64,000 nt of DNA from Sphingomonadales bacterium (GTDB lineage: Bacteria > Pseudomonadota > Alphaproteobacteria > Sphingomonadales > Kordiimonadaceae). A model generated the notes under the pieces. The model saw nothing but the letters and a program-made list of their open reading frames with translations, had not been told where the DNA came from and searched no databases. The DNA lies in NCBI GenBank assembly GCA_011088215.1, contig JAALKD010000006.1:1-64000 (forward strand), written 5' to 3'. A program made the position numbers and the translations under genes. This document shows, piece by piece, positions 35,308 to 44,409 of this stretch. The stretch's first letter is position 1. Each line of letters opens with the position of its first letter.

Positions 35308-36717
35308 ATGATCATGGTACAGTATTTTAAATCCATTCCCATGGCTTTGGCGGCAGCAGCTGTATTGGCTGTGATGCCGGTTCCCGAGGGAACGCAGCTT
35401 TCTGCGACAGCAACCGCGCAGGAAGCGCCGAAGAAGAAGCAGAAAACGCGTAAAGTTGAATCAATTCCTCATTCCTTTCAGAAAAAACTCGAGAAGATAC
35501 AGCTGACTCTGTCGCCGGAAGAAATGACCGAAGCGGATTTGGAAGCAACCAAAAGTGAACGTTTGGCTAGAGCTGAAGAATTGATGACCGATGCCTTAGG
35601 CAGTCGTGGTTTGAATGATTACGCGCGCTCAATCGTTTGGCAATACCGTGCTCAGGTAGCCTTCGAGAAGGAAGACACGATGGGGGCTATCAACGCCTTT
35701 GAGCGGGTGCTTGACTTTAAGGACAGTATTCCTGTTGCGCAAGAACATGGCATTATGTTCAACTTATCTCAGCTTTACTATCAGGTAGAGCAGCTAGATA
35801 AAGCGATTGATTACGTCACTCGATGGGAAAAAGCTGTGTCTGAAGTTGACCCGGCGCTTATCGGTATAACCCAGAAGGTCTTTATTTCGCAGCTCTATTA
35901 TACCAATGAGGATTTTCCAAATTCCCTGAAGTATATTGATGTTGCCATTTCTGATGCCCAGCTGGTCGATACTGCCGAGGTTAAGGAAAATTGGTATGGT
36001 CTGAAGCTTTCCGCACATTATGAGTTGGGCGATTTTCCGGCAGTTCGCGATACGCTTGTTACGCTTATCCTGAATTGGCCAACACCGCGCTATTGGCTCC
36101 AGCTCGCCAGTGTGTACCAGGAATTGGACGACGAAGAGACATTTTTCTCTTTGATGGAAGCGGCCTACAAGCAGGGCTTCTTGGATGATAGAGACGCCCA
36201 GATCATTAATGTCGCCCAAATTCAAATGAGTCGTGACGCACCGATCAAGTGTGCATGGATTGTTGATCGCGCACTGAAAGAAAACCTGGTTGAAGATGAT
36301 GCAGATAGCCAGAGGCTATTGGGTCAGTGTTATCTTGCTGCCTCAGAATTCCGCAAGGCGCTTGATCCGCTTTCAAAAGCAGCGGCAGAGAATAGTGATG
36401 GTGACCTTTGGCTTCAGATTGGTCAGGTGCAAATGCAGATTGACCGATACGACGATGCGGAAAAGTCTTTCGCCAAGATGGCAACTGCATTTGAAGACGA
36501 CACCGAAAATGCCAAGAAAAATGCTAGCAAGCTTTTAGCCGGTGTCATGATGCGCGGCCAAGCCTTGACAGAATTGAAACGGTTTAAGGACGCGAAAGAC
36601 GCTTTCAGAAAAGCTTCCAGGCTTGCGAAAACCGAAAAGGATCGCCGTCAGGTCGCCAGTTGGCGTAAATATATGAACGGTGAGGAAGCCCGCGAGAAGT
36701 TGCTTACTGGTAGGTAA
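35308..36717 (+). CDS. Periplasmic TPR-repeat protein of the TonB2-type operon
   Basis: 469 residues with a signal peptide (SIPMALAAAAVLAVMPV...) and at least six TPR-like helical pairs across the mature chain, for example AINAFERVLDFKDSIP, LDKAIDYVTRWEKAVSE and YDDAEKSFAKMATAFEDD. TPR proteins next to tonB2 genes are a known feature of these operons and may scaffold the periplasmic assembly. It starts 15 bases after tonB; an ATG at 35314 is an alternative start. A terminator follows, so it closes the first operon. Confidence 0.9.
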   Translation: MIMVQYFKSIPMALAAAAVLAVMPVPEGTQLSATATAQEAPKKKQKTRKVESIPHSFQKKLEKIQLTLSPEEMTEADLEATKSERLARAEELMTDALGSRGLNDYARSIVWQYRAQVAFEKEDTMGAINAFERVLDFKDSIPVAQEHGIMFNLSQLYYQVEQLDKAIDYVTRWEKAVSEVDPALIGITQKVFISQLYYTNEDFPNSLKYIDVAISDAQLVDTAEVKENWYGLKLSAHYELGDFPAVRDTLVTLILNWPTPRYWLQLASVYQELDDEETFFSLMEAAYKQGFLDDRDAQIINVAQIQMSRDAPIKCAWIVDRALKENLVEDDADSQRLLGQCYLAASEFRKALDPLSKAAAENSDGDLWLQIGQVQMQIDRYDDAEKSFAKMATAFEDDTENAKKNASKLLAGVMMRGQALTELKRFKDAKDAFRKASRLAKTEKDRRQVASWRKYMNGEEAREKLLTGR

Positions 36718-36750
36718 GCCTACACCTAGTAACCGGGTATAAATATTCTG

Positions 36751-36781
36751 ACGGTGTCACTATAGCGGTGGCACCGTTTTT
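36751..36781 (+). terminator. Rho-independent terminator closing the first TonB operon
   Basis: ACGGTGTCAC pairs with GTGGCACCGT (one G-T pair) over a 7-base loop, followed by a T-run. Confidence 0.85.
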
Positions 36782-36881
36782 CTATTGAGGCCGCTTCATT
36801 GGTGCGGTTTTTATATGCGGTGCCCCCCCCAAGAGACAGGGAATAGCTTGAAACTTTGCGCTGTGGTTTTATTGTTGGCGC

Positions 36882-37187
36882 ATGATGTGGTTTGTTTTTC
36901 TTTCTGTAGCCATTGCGTTGGGCGTTCTTGTAATGATGCACGACGAAATCAGCACGGGCTTTTATCGTTGGACTGATTATATCGTCACGTCACCGCTGCT
37001 GTTTGTTACCGGCGCCATTTTATATTATCTCGCTGGACTTGTTCCGTTACCGCTCAACCTATGGCTGGGCCTGCTTCTACCGCTCAAGACGGTATTGGTC
37101 TTTGGGGTTATGGTAATGACGTGGGGCGGCACGCTCACGTTTGGTAGTCTTCTCATTCGTTTGGTCGGCCACAAAAAACAGCCCTAA
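36882..37187 (+). CDS. Small membrane protein of unknown function
   Basis: 101 residues with three predicted membrane helices (about 2-18, 33-53, 58-90) and a basic C-terminus (GHKKQP). The hydrophobic periodicity and positive end support a real inner-membrane protein. A second Met follows directly, so the start may be one codon later. It sits between the two TonB transcription units, but a role there is speculative. Confidence 0.6.
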   Translation: MMWFVFLSVAIALGVLVMMHDEISTGFYRWTDYIVTSPLLFVTGAILYYLAGLVPLPLNLWLGLLLPLKTVLVFGVMVMTWGGTLTFGSLLIRLVGHKKQP

Positions 37188-37239
37188 CCTTCTCCTTCTC
37201 GCCCAACCCTCTCGATTTGTCTTTAAAGTACGATATAGA

Positions 37240-37294
37240 TGTTACTATATAACTTTACATATAACTAAAGTTTCAATATAGTTATATAGTAACA
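37240..37294. promoter_or_regulatory. 15-bp-arm inverted repeat at the second tonB start
   Basis: TGTTACTATATAACT (37240-37254) is exactly inverted as AGTTATATAGTAACA (37280-37294), which ends just before the AATGGAGAGG ribosome site of tonB copy 2. A third element, CATATAACT, lies inside the loop at 37258-37266. The AT-rich symmetric array could be a multi-site operator or an mRNA hairpin next to the ribosome site. Confidence 0.65.
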
Positions 37295-37306
37295 AAATGG
37301 AGAGGA

Positions 37307-37927
37307 ATGATGAAACCAATAAGATTATATGCAGCAGGACCGTTGGCGGCTGTTTGTACCAGCGGTTTGTTTCTGGTCATGCAAGGACTGGTCGGCGGCG
37401 AGGGAGAGGTGCAAATTGAACCTGATAAGCAAAGATTGATTCCGGTAATACAGGACGTTGATTTCAAGCCACCCGAGCGCATGATACGGACTGTCGAAAA
37501 GCCTCCTGAGCCGGAGCCCCAGCCGCCTATGGTTAAAGAGCCACCGGTTAATACGGGAGAGCCGGGAAAGATGAATATTTCTATTCCAGGCGTTAAAACA
37601 GGACCTGGAGCCAACCTGATTACCATTAACCTGGGCTCAAATTCTGATGGCGATTATTTGCCTTTGGTACGGGTGCAGCCTCAGTATCCGCGCCGTGCGC
37701 AGGAACGCGGGATAGAGGGCTTTGCTGTTGTTGAACTAACCGTCAACCCGGATGGGTCAGTACCCGCAGAGTCGGTTGTCGTTGTGGAGGCTGAACCCGC
37801 TGGATACTTCGAAGCTAATTCCATTAAGGCCGCGCAAAAGTTCAAATACAAGCCCAAGGTGGTGAACGGCCAGGGTCAGACCGTAACCGGCGTGCGTTAC
37901 AAATTCAGTTTCAATATGGCGAAGTAA
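37307..37927 (+). CDS. tonB: TonB-family energy transducer (copy 2)
   Basis: 206 residues, the same length as copy 1 and very similar over the C-terminal domain (SDGDYLPLVRVQPQYPRRAQ and KAAQKFKYKPKVVNGQGQ), but diverged in the N-terminal helix and in the Pro-rich spacer (PPEPEPQPPMVKEPPVNTGE). TGGAGAGGA precedes the ATG. Copies 1 and 2 are therefore paralogues with different regulation. The adjacent exbD copy 3 begins after a 1-base gap. It has no exbB of its own and would have to use the ExbB proteins from the upstream operon or elsewhere. Confidence 0.93.
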   Translation: MMKPIRLYAAGPLAAVCTSGLFLVMQGLVGGEGEVQIEPDKQRLIPVIQDVDFKPPERMIRTVEKPPEPEPQPPMVKEPPVNTGEPGKMNISIPGVKTGPGANLITINLGSNSDGDYLPLVRVQPQYPRRAQERGIEGFAVVELTVNPDGSVPAESVVVVEAEPAGYFEANSIKAAQKFKYKPKVVNGQGQTVTGVRYKFSFNMAK

Positions 37928-37928
37928 A

Positions 37929-38327
37929 ATGCGCTGCACGGGCCGAAAACTGCAATCAGGCGCAGTACCAAACATGACGCCGATGCTGGACATCGTGTTT
38001 ATCCTGATAATATTCTTTGTAGTGACGGCCAGTTTTATCCAGGAACGCGGCCTGGAGGTTAACAGGCCGCAAGGTATACCGCCGCCACCCTTGACGCCGC
38101 AGGAAGGCTTGCTCTTACATTTGGCACCCGGCCATCGCATTTTGTTCCGTGGCTACGCTATCGACGTATCCGCAGCCACGGCGCTGATGAAAAAGTTTCA
38201 CGTGGAGCATCAGGACCAGGTAATTTTGGTGAAACTGCAGTCTGGCGCAAAGCTCGGGCAGTTGGTCGATTTACTTGATCATGGGCGCATGGCGGGATTA
38301 CCGGTTGGCAGCATCGCCGTTCAATAA
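37929..38327 (+). CDS. exbD: ExbD/TolR biopolymer transport protein (copy 3)
   Basis: 132 residues. PNMTPMLDIVFILIIFFVVTA keeps the membrane Asp, but the cytoplasmic N-terminus is basic (RCTGRKLQSG) instead of acidic as in copies 1 and 2, and the periplasmic domain is more diverged (LLLHLAPGHRILFRGYAIDV). It is co-transcribed with tonB copy 2. A terminator follows at 38344. Confidence 0.9.
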   Translation: MRCTGRKLQSGAVPNMTPMLDIVFILIIFFVVTASFIQERGLEVNRPQGIPPPPLTPQEGLLLHLAPGHRILFRGYAIDVSAATALMKKFHVEHQDQVILVKLQSGAKLGQLVDLLDHGRMAGLPVGSIAVQ

Positions 38328-38343
38328 ACACGCAGCGGAAAAC

Positions 38344-38371
38344 AAAAAGGCGGACCAAAGTCCGCCTTTTT
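38344..38371. terminator. Bidirectional rho-independent terminator
   Basis: AAAAAGGCGGAC-CAAA-GTCCGCCTTTTT has a 7-bp GC stem with A-run and T-run. It separates the second TonB unit (+) from the convergent serine hydrolase gene (-). Confidence 0.9.
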
Positions 38372-38402
38372 ACTTGGTCACCGTCTGGGCCAGTAGACCT
38401 GG

Positions 38403-39680
38403 TTAGTCGGCTTCGACTGCGTTGTTAATTTTATCCCGTAGCTCATTCCTGAGCGGATAAATACCGGACGGCAGGATGTTGGTCATGAAAATGGCAACAA
38501 CATCACTGGTTGGATCAATCCAGAAGATAGTATTGGCCATTCCACCCCAGAAGTATTCGCCAACATTAGCATGGCCGCCTTGTTTTTCGCCGTCTTGAAC
38601 AACAGCGAAACCTAGGCCAAAGCCCAATCCCTGCTTGCCGCCAGCGATGCCTGTCAGATTGTCGGGCAGATGGTCACGGCGCATCAACTCAACAGTTTCT
38701 GCCTTGACCAGCCGTACGCCGTTCAGTTCGCCGCCATTGGCGACCATTTGGGCAAACTTCCAGTAATCCATTGTTGTCGAAACCAGGCCGCCACCGCCGC
38801 TTTCAGACTTTGGCTTGACTGTGAAGTCCCCGAAAAAGTCACCGCGGTAGGCAACCAGGCCCTTGTCTTTTTCGGGAGCATAAATTTCCGAGAAGCGATC
38901 CAGTTGATCGGGTCGTACCGAAAAACCGGTGTCTTTCATGCCCAACGGCGCAAAAATACGTTCCTGAAAAAAATCACCTAGTGACTCACCCGAAAGCACC
39001 TCGATCAACCGGCCTTGCACGTCAACCGATAGCGAATATACCCACGCCGCACCGGGCTGATACAGCAGCGGTAGTTTACCAAGCTTTTCAGTTTGTTGCG
39101 CCAGCGTCAATTTGGGGTCGAATACGCCGGCTTTGCCGTACAGCTGGTCAACCGGTGTGTTGCCGAATACGCCGTAGGTCAGGCCGGCCGTATGGGTTAG
39201 CAAGTCGCGGATTGTCGATGGTCGTTCTGCTGGGACCGTTTGCAACGAGCCGTCTTGGTTTACACCGCTAAAAACGCGTTGGTTCGCAAAAGATGGCAGA
39301 TACTTCGATACTGGGTCATCCAGCCCAAACTTGCCTTCTTCATATAGCATCATCAGCGCGATACCGGTTATTGGCTTGGTCATGGAATAGATGCGGAACA
39401 CCGCGTCTTCGGACATTTTTGTCCCGGCTTCCTTGTTGATTTGGCCGTAAGTCTCGAAATGTGCAATTTTGCCGTCGCGGGCCACCAGCGTTGTTGCGCC
39501 GACAAGCCTCCCGCTTTTCACATAGCCGTCGATATGCGACTTCAGCGCTGCCAGCCCCTGGTCGGACAAGCCAACCGTTGCTGCTGTTGCTGCACGGTCA
39601 TTTGCTGGAACCGCGGGTGCCATCGCGCCTACAAGCGCAAAAGCTACCGCTGTCAGCACCACTTGTGTTTTCTTGAACAT
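38403..39680 (-). CDS. Exported beta-lactamase-family serine hydrolase
   Basis: 425 residues with a signal peptide (KKTQVVLTAVAFALVGAMAPAVPA). The class C-type active site is present: SMTK (Ser99, Lys102) and YSL in WVYSLSVDV in place of the YxN tyrosine motif, with LTHTAGLTYG between them. The C-terminal GLGFGLGFAV and NVGEYFWGGMANTIFWID regions fit the esterase/peptidase branch more than true beta-lactamases. The ATG at 39680 has GAGGGAGAA upstream; an upstream ATG in frame is less likely. Substrate unknown. Confidence 0.9.
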   Translation of the reverse strand: MFKKTQVVLTAVAFALVGAMAPAVPANDRAATAATVGLSDQGLAALKSHIDGYVKSGRLVGATTLVARDGKIAHFETYGQINKEAGTKMSEDAVFRIYSMTKPITGIALMMLYEEGKFGLDDPVSKYLPSFANQRVFSGVNQDGSLQTVPAERPSTIRDLLTHTAGLTYGVFGNTPVDQLYGKAGVFDPKLTLAQQTEKLGKLPLLYQPGAAWVYSLSVDVQGRLIEVLSGESLGDFFQERIFAPLGMKDTGFSVRPDQLDRFSEIYAPEKDKGLVAYRGDFFGDFTVKPKSESGGGGLVSTTMDYWKFAQMVANGGELNGVRLVKAETVELMRRDHLPDNLTGIAGGKQGLGFGLGFAVVQDGEKQGGHANVGEYFWGGMANTIFWIDPTSDVVAIFMTNILPSGIYPLRNELRDKINNAVEAD

Positions 39681-39945
39681 TTTTATTTTCTCCCTCGCTG
39701 TCACTTAGTGCAGTTAACGCCCACGTCAACGCACCGCGCGCTCAATTGACACTTTTATCATATAAATCACCAGATGGTGCAATAGACCGCGTGAACCCAA
39801 TGTGAACACTCTGTTGTGTCCCTGTGATTGATTGCTGTTTGCCGCCAAACAAAAGCCTGCTTGGTGGTTGCAGTTTTTGTCGGCTCGATTTACCGTCTTG
39901 CCGTGGATCGGTTGTTCCGTATCCGCCCTAATTATGGAGGTTGTT

Positions 39946-41379
39946 ATGGTTGCAGGTCTTACCAGTTTGTTGGACGGGTATTTGGTTAATGGTGACGGGC
40001 TTGCGGTTGATAACCCGGCAACCGGCGACCATGTTGCAACCGTGCGCGACTACTCAGACAGCGAGGTTTCCGACTGTGTTGTGGCTGCCACCGCCGCCTT
40101 CCCGGCGTGGGCAAAAAAGACGGCGAAAGAACGCTCGGTTATTCTACGGCGCTGGTATGAGCTGATGCTGGCGCACCAGGAAGAACTGGCACAGTTGATC
40201 ACTGCCGAATGCGGCAAACCGTTGGCTGAAGCACGCGGCGAAGTGATGTACGGCGCATCTTTCCTCGAATGGTTCGCGGAAGAGGCAAAACGTGCATACG
40301 GCGACGTGGTTCCAACCCATAACGCGAGTGCGCGTATCATCGTCATCAAACAGCCCATTGGTGTGGTGTCTGCCATCACGCCCTGGAACTTCCCGGTTGC
40401 CATGATCACGCGCAAGGCAGCACCTGCACTTGCAGCGGGCTGCCCAATGATTGTTAAACCTGCTGAGGCAACCCCCTTGTCTGCTTTGGCTCTGGAGAAA
40501 TTGGCGCGAGAGGCCGGCATCCCAGAAGGCGTGTTCAAAATCGTGACCACACGCAAGCCCGCTGAAACTGGCAAAGTACTGACCACTCACCCGGACATTA
40601 AGAAGATATCCTTCACTGGCTCCACGGCGGTTGGCAAAATTCTCATGCGTCAGGCGGCCGACACGGTCAAGAAAGCCAGCATGGAGCTTGGCGGCAACGC
40701 ACCTTTCATAGTCTTTGACGATGCCGATATTGACGCCGCACTTGATGGTGCCATGGCATCCAAATACCGCAATGCGGGGCAAACCTGTGTGTGTGCAAAC
40801 CGGTTTTTCGTACAAAGCGGCGTTTACGACCAGTTTGTTGAGAAATTTTCTGCCCGTGTCGCAGCGCTGTCAATCGGTGACGGTGCAGCAGACGGCACTG
40901 AAGTCGGGCCACTAATCAATACTGCAGCGATCGACAAGGTCGAGCAGCTTGTTGCCACCGCCACTGCCGCGGGTGCCAAAGCTATGGTCGGTGGTAACCG
41001 CTCTGAACTGGGTGGCAACTTTTATCAGCCCACAGTGCTAGCGGATGCGCGCGCGGATATGGCGATAGCACAAGCCGAGATTTTCGGGCCGGTTGCTCCG
41101 GTATTCAAATTTAACACCGAGGCCGAGGTGGTAGAACTTGCCAACGACACGCCGTATGGCTTGGCCGCTTATTTTTACGCACGCGACCTGGGTCGGGTCT
41201 GGCGAGTGGCCGAGGCGCTGGAATATGGCATGGTCGGTATCAATGAAGGTATCCTGTCCACCGAGGTGGCCCCGTTTGGTGGGGTCAAGGAATCCGGAAT
41301 TGGCCGTGAAGGCTCGCGTTATGGCCTCGATGAATATCTGGAAATAAAATATTGCCTGATGGGCGGACTGTCGACCTAA
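39946..41379 (+). CDS. gabD: NAD(P)-dependent succinate-semialdehyde dehydrogenase family
   Basis: 477 residues of the aldehyde dehydrogenase superfamily. The catalytic residues are Glu247 in MELGGNAPF and Cys281 in GQTCVCANRF; ITPWNFPVAMITRK and FTGSTAVGK form the cofactor site. The sequence is closest to GabD, which oxidises succinate semialdehyde in GABA breakdown, but related semialdehydes are possible. ATGGAGG 5 bases before the ATG at 39946 fixes the start, although the frame is open 38 codons upstream. No gabT gene is adjacent. Confidence 0.9.
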   Translation: MVAGLTSLLDGYLVNGDGLAVDNPATGDHVATVRDYSDSEVSDCVVAATAAFPAWAKKTAKERSVILRRWYELMLAHQEELAQLITAECGKPLAEARGEVMYGASFLEWFAEEAKRAYGDVVPTHNASARIIVIKQPIGVVSAITPWNFPVAMITRKAAPALAAGCPMIVKPAEATPLSALALEKLAREAGIPEGVFKIVTTRKPAETGKVLTTHPDIKKISFTGSTAVGKILMRQAADTVKKASMELGGNAPFIVFDDADIDAALDGAMASKYRNAGQTCVCANRFFVQSGVYDQFVEKFSARVAALSIGDGAADGTEVGPLINTAAIDKVEQLVATATAAGAKAMVGGNRSELGGNFYQPTVLADARADMAIAQAEIFGPVAPVFKFNTEAEVVELANDTPYGLAAYFYARDLGRVWRVAEALEYGMVGINEGILSTEVAPFGGVKESGIGREGSRYGLDEYLEIKYCLMGGLST

Positions 41380-41386
41380 CCGTATC

Positions 41387-43786
41387 TTACAGTGCGAAAT
41401 TTTTTCGCAGTTCGGCGATCAGATCTTCGCTTTCCAAGGTGTGCTTTGCTTCACTGTCAATGATCGCCAACGCTAGTTTGCGGCGCAAGTGACTGGCTTC
41501 AATGTTGTCCTTAAGTCCGGGCGCGCTGGCGGCATCAGTTAAGAAATCAACCAGTCGGTTGGCGGCGTGAATGCGGCCCCATATATAATCGTTTTCCCGC
41601 GCTTTCCGGCTGAAAAACGCCCCAAAGTTAAATAGCTTTGCGCCCATTAATCGTTGACCGTCTTCGGGGCAATCAACCTCGGCGCAATCAATAGGGCTGA
41701 TCCGGTCAACTCGAATTTCGTCGATTTCCATCAGGTCGGTATGGGCTGTCATCGGTAGCGTTAGAACGTCATAAAAGGAAAAGCCTACATAGGCGTGAAA
41801 CAGCGTTTTGCGGGTTGCCTCATCCTCGATGGCATTAATCGCCTGCGCCAGCATTTCATCCTCTTCAAAGTCCAGGTCTTCCAGCTCCATCACCTTGGCT
41901 ACAATCGCCATCAACTCTTCTGTGTCGCCGCTAAGAGGGGCGTCTTTGTAAAAGTCGGTTTGCCAGCGCTGGCGGTAGCGGGCAATGCTGTCATAGATGT
42001 GTGCTTTCAAGTTGGCAAAAGAAGCCAATGACGCCTGGGCTGGTTCCTGCTGCAGCTGCCGGTTTAGGCGTTTGATCAAAAAACGCATACGCCGCACCCG
42101 GTAGTCCACATCATATTTGCGGAAAAAGGGAATGGCTTGCCTGCAAGCGTCGTCGCCGGATTCGATGAAACCATTTTGGACGGCCCACTGGGAAAGCTGC
42201 GCCAATGTTGGCACAGCTGATTGTTCCAAATCTTGGTCTTGTTTGCTCCGATCCTGGTGCCACTCCTTCAGGAATTTGCTCAGGCGTTCCAGCGAATGCA
42301 CGGCCTTTGCCTCGGCGTAGCTGCCGTAGCCGAACCCGGCCTCGTGGCGCGCCTGTTCGTGGGCACGTTCGCGCCAACTGGCCAGCATCGCTGTGGACAT
42401 CTTTTGGCCAGGCGCCAAAATCAGAATTTGATCGACCAGTTGGGAAACATCTTGTTCGATGCGTTTCAAAATAATCTCAAAACGTCGCGCGCGCCGGTTT
42501 TGTTCCTCAATTTCCTGAAGGTCGCCCAATATGGGTTCGTCACGTGGAATTTCAGCGAGCGAGGACAGGATAGTGCGGAAAAACCCTGGTATTGGCTTAT
42601 TGCCTTCATCGCCTGTGTCGTTGTTGTTTGGGTGGGCTTGCGCGTCTGTTTGTATTTCCGGGCGAGGGTCGACAAAAATAATCCTTCGATCCACTTCACG
42701 GTGGGCGGGTCGGTCGATCACTGCATCAATCGCACTGGCAAACGGTTTGTTATTGGTAACACCGCCGTCGATGAAGCTCATGTTTTCAACGTCACCAATG
42801 TCTTCCGACAAATGGTCAAAGTTCTTCGCCATAAAGTCAGCTTCGTGCGGCCAACTGGCACCGCATTTTTTCAGGTAAGTTTTCAGATCACTAAGCCGCA
42901 TGGGCGGGAAAGCGCCAGGAAAGCTGGATGTGGCGCGGGCCGCGAAACCCAGACCAGGGATATTGGTGTCGTCGAAGTCGCTACTGCGAGCGGAGCGACG
43001 CCCCTGAATGTGGCTGAATTTCAAGCTGACTTTATGCTGCTTTTCGCGGATTGTTGCCGGGTCGTGCATGCCGACGGATTGGCTTTGGCCATAAAAATTG
43101 GTCAGGCTGACAAACAGATCTAGCTGGTGGCCAGTTGGCAGCAGGCTGGAGCCGGGTGCCGCCTCGCCCATATTGTGGTTGGCATCAATCATCCATTCCA
43201 GCATGCGCGTGCCGGAAAAGGGCGGCTCGAACCAGCGAGACCTTATGAAACGGGAAAGCTTTCTTTTTGCCTCTGCATAGGGGTGTTCGCCTTTCCAGAT
43301 TCGCTTGCCGAACAGCCAAATCAGTGGATACATATAGACCTTGCTCCAACGCTCTGCCAGCGTTTCGCGTTCCATTAATTCTTCAATGTCACCTAGCTTC
43401 ATCCACATATCGCGCAGGGGATCAAAATCCAGATCGTAGGCCAGCGCCCGCCCGAGGAAGATACCGTTGATTCCGCCCGCTGAAGCGCCGGAAATCACGT
43501 CAACGATCACCCGCATGTCAACGCTTTCACCGATCATCCGAAGCAAATCGAAATAGTGGCTTTCCGTGTCAGTGGAATAACCGCGGTCGGGTGCGCGGAC
43601 GCTGTAGGAAACCGAAGAGTCGGCTTTTTCTTCGGCAGATAGGCTGTGATAAACCTTGGATGCACGCACCAACTTCAACACTTCATGCGACACGCCGTTC
43701 ATGTAAACGGCAAGCGAGGCTCCACCGAAGCAAACCAATGCTAATCGAACTTCCAGTTCTCGCATTCCGACAACCTTTTCAGTCAA
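41387..43786 (-). CDS. Large patatin-like phospholipase family protein
   Basis: 799 residues. The patatin lipase core carries the oxyanion-type block LVCFGGASLAVYMNG at about 17-31, the nucleophile GASAG (Ser102), and the dyad Asp in SFIDGGVTNNKP. It lacks a signal peptide. A long helical C-terminal part (about 400-799) matches the TIGR03607/DUF3376-type patatin-related proteins, whose function is unproven. A start at Met8 (MRELEVRLAL) is equally plausible. It is convergent with gabD, 7 bases apart. Confidence 0.88.
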   Translation of the reverse strand: MTEKVVGMRELEVRLALVCFGGASLAVYMNGVSHEVLKLVRASKVYHSLSAEEKADSSVSYSVRAPDRGYSTDTESHYFDLLRMIGESVDMRVIVDVISGASAGGINGIFLGRALAYDLDFDPLRDMWMKLGDIEELMERETLAERWSKVYMYPLIWLFGKRIWKGEHPYAEAKRKLSRFIRSRWFEPPFSGTRMLEWMIDANHNMGEAAPGSSLLPTGHQLDLFVSLTNFYGQSQSVGMHDPATIREKQHKVSLKFSHIQGRRSARSSDFDDTNIPGLGFAARATSSFPGAFPPMRLSDLKTYLKKCGASWPHEADFMAKNFDHLSEDIGDVENMSFIDGGVTNNKPFASAIDAVIDRPAHREVDRRIIFVDPRPEIQTDAQAHPNNNDTGDEGNKPIPGFFRTILSSLAEIPRDEPILGDLQEIEEQNRRARRFEIILKRIEQDVSQLVDQILILAPGQKMSTAMLASWRERAHEQARHEAGFGYGSYAEAKAVHSLERLSKFLKEWHQDRSKQDQDLEQSAVPTLAQLSQWAVQNGFIESGDDACRQAIPFFRKYDVDYRVRRMRFLIKRLNRQLQQEPAQASLASFANLKAHIYDSIARYRQRWQTDFYKDAPLSGDTEELMAIVAKVMELEDLDFEEDEMLAQAINAIEDEATRKTLFHAYVGFSFYDVLTLPMTAHTDLMEIDEIRVDRISPIDCAEVDCPEDGQRLMGAKLFNFGAFFSRKARENDYIWGRIHAANRLVDFLTDAASAPGLKDNIEASHLRRKLALAIIDSEAKHTLESEDLIAELRKNFAL

Positions 43787-43845
43787 AATCTGACACCTAG
43801 TGTGCCGCTATTTTGGCGAAACCTAAAGAAAATTATAAAGGTGGC

Positions 43846-44409
43846 TCAAATGTTTGACGCAGACTGCATCAAAATTACTATTCGTTGCTTGCCCTGTTTT
43901 CTGTCGTCAACAATGGTCAGGTCAGACGGCAGATCAATCGTTTCGTCGGCCGCCAGTTCGCAAACAATGCAGGTGTCATCTTTCAGCCAGCTGCCTTTAA
44001 TCAGGCGGTCCAAAGTTGGTCGCAAAAGACTCTTTCGGTATGGGGGGTCTATAAAGATGAAATCAAATGCTGTTTTTGATGGCCCAACGGTAGTTGCATC
44101 AGCCGCCGTGGTCGTGGTGTCCGGCGTGGCATCCAAAGACGCGATGTTTGAACGCAGGCAATTAAGCGAGCCGCGCGCTTTCTCCACGAAAGTCACGTGC
44201 ACTGCACCGCGTGACAGTGCCTCCAGCCCTAAAGCGCCGGTGCCAGCGTATATGTCGGCCACCTGCGCGCCAGCCATTGCCGGATAGCGCGGGTGTCCGA
44301 GTATGGAAAATAACCGTTCGCGCATGCGGTCTGTGGTTGGCCGCACGTCAAGGCCGTCCGGAACTGACAAACGGCGACCCCGAAAACGACCGGCGATAAT
44401 TCGGGTCAT
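43846..44409 (-). CDS. rsmD: 16S rRNA (guanine966-N2)-methyltransferase
   Basis: RsmD, 187 residues, methylates G966 of 16S rRNA. It has the N-terminal RIIAGRFRGRRL, RPTTDRMRERLF, the SAM loop ADIYAGTGALGLEALSRGA (about 51-69) and the catalytic FIDPPY (DPPY at 121-124). Its start overlaps the upstream pseudouridine synthase stop (ATGA), so the two RNA-modification genes form an operon. Confidence 0.97.
   Translation of the reverse strand: MTRIIAGRFRGRRLSVPDGLDVRPTTDRMRERLFSILGHPRYPAMAGAQVADIYAGTGALGLEALSRGAVHVTFVEKARGSLNCLRSNIASLDATPDTTTTAADATTVGPSKTAFDFIFIDPPYRKSLLRPTLDRLIKGSWLKDDTCIVCELAADETIDLPSDLTIVDDRKQGKQRIVILMQSASNI

Noticed and set aside
42221..43123. A 300-residue open frame on the plus strand inside the patatin gene
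   Set aside because: It is antisense to a well-supported patatin with intact motifs, and its composition is that of a complementary shadow frame.
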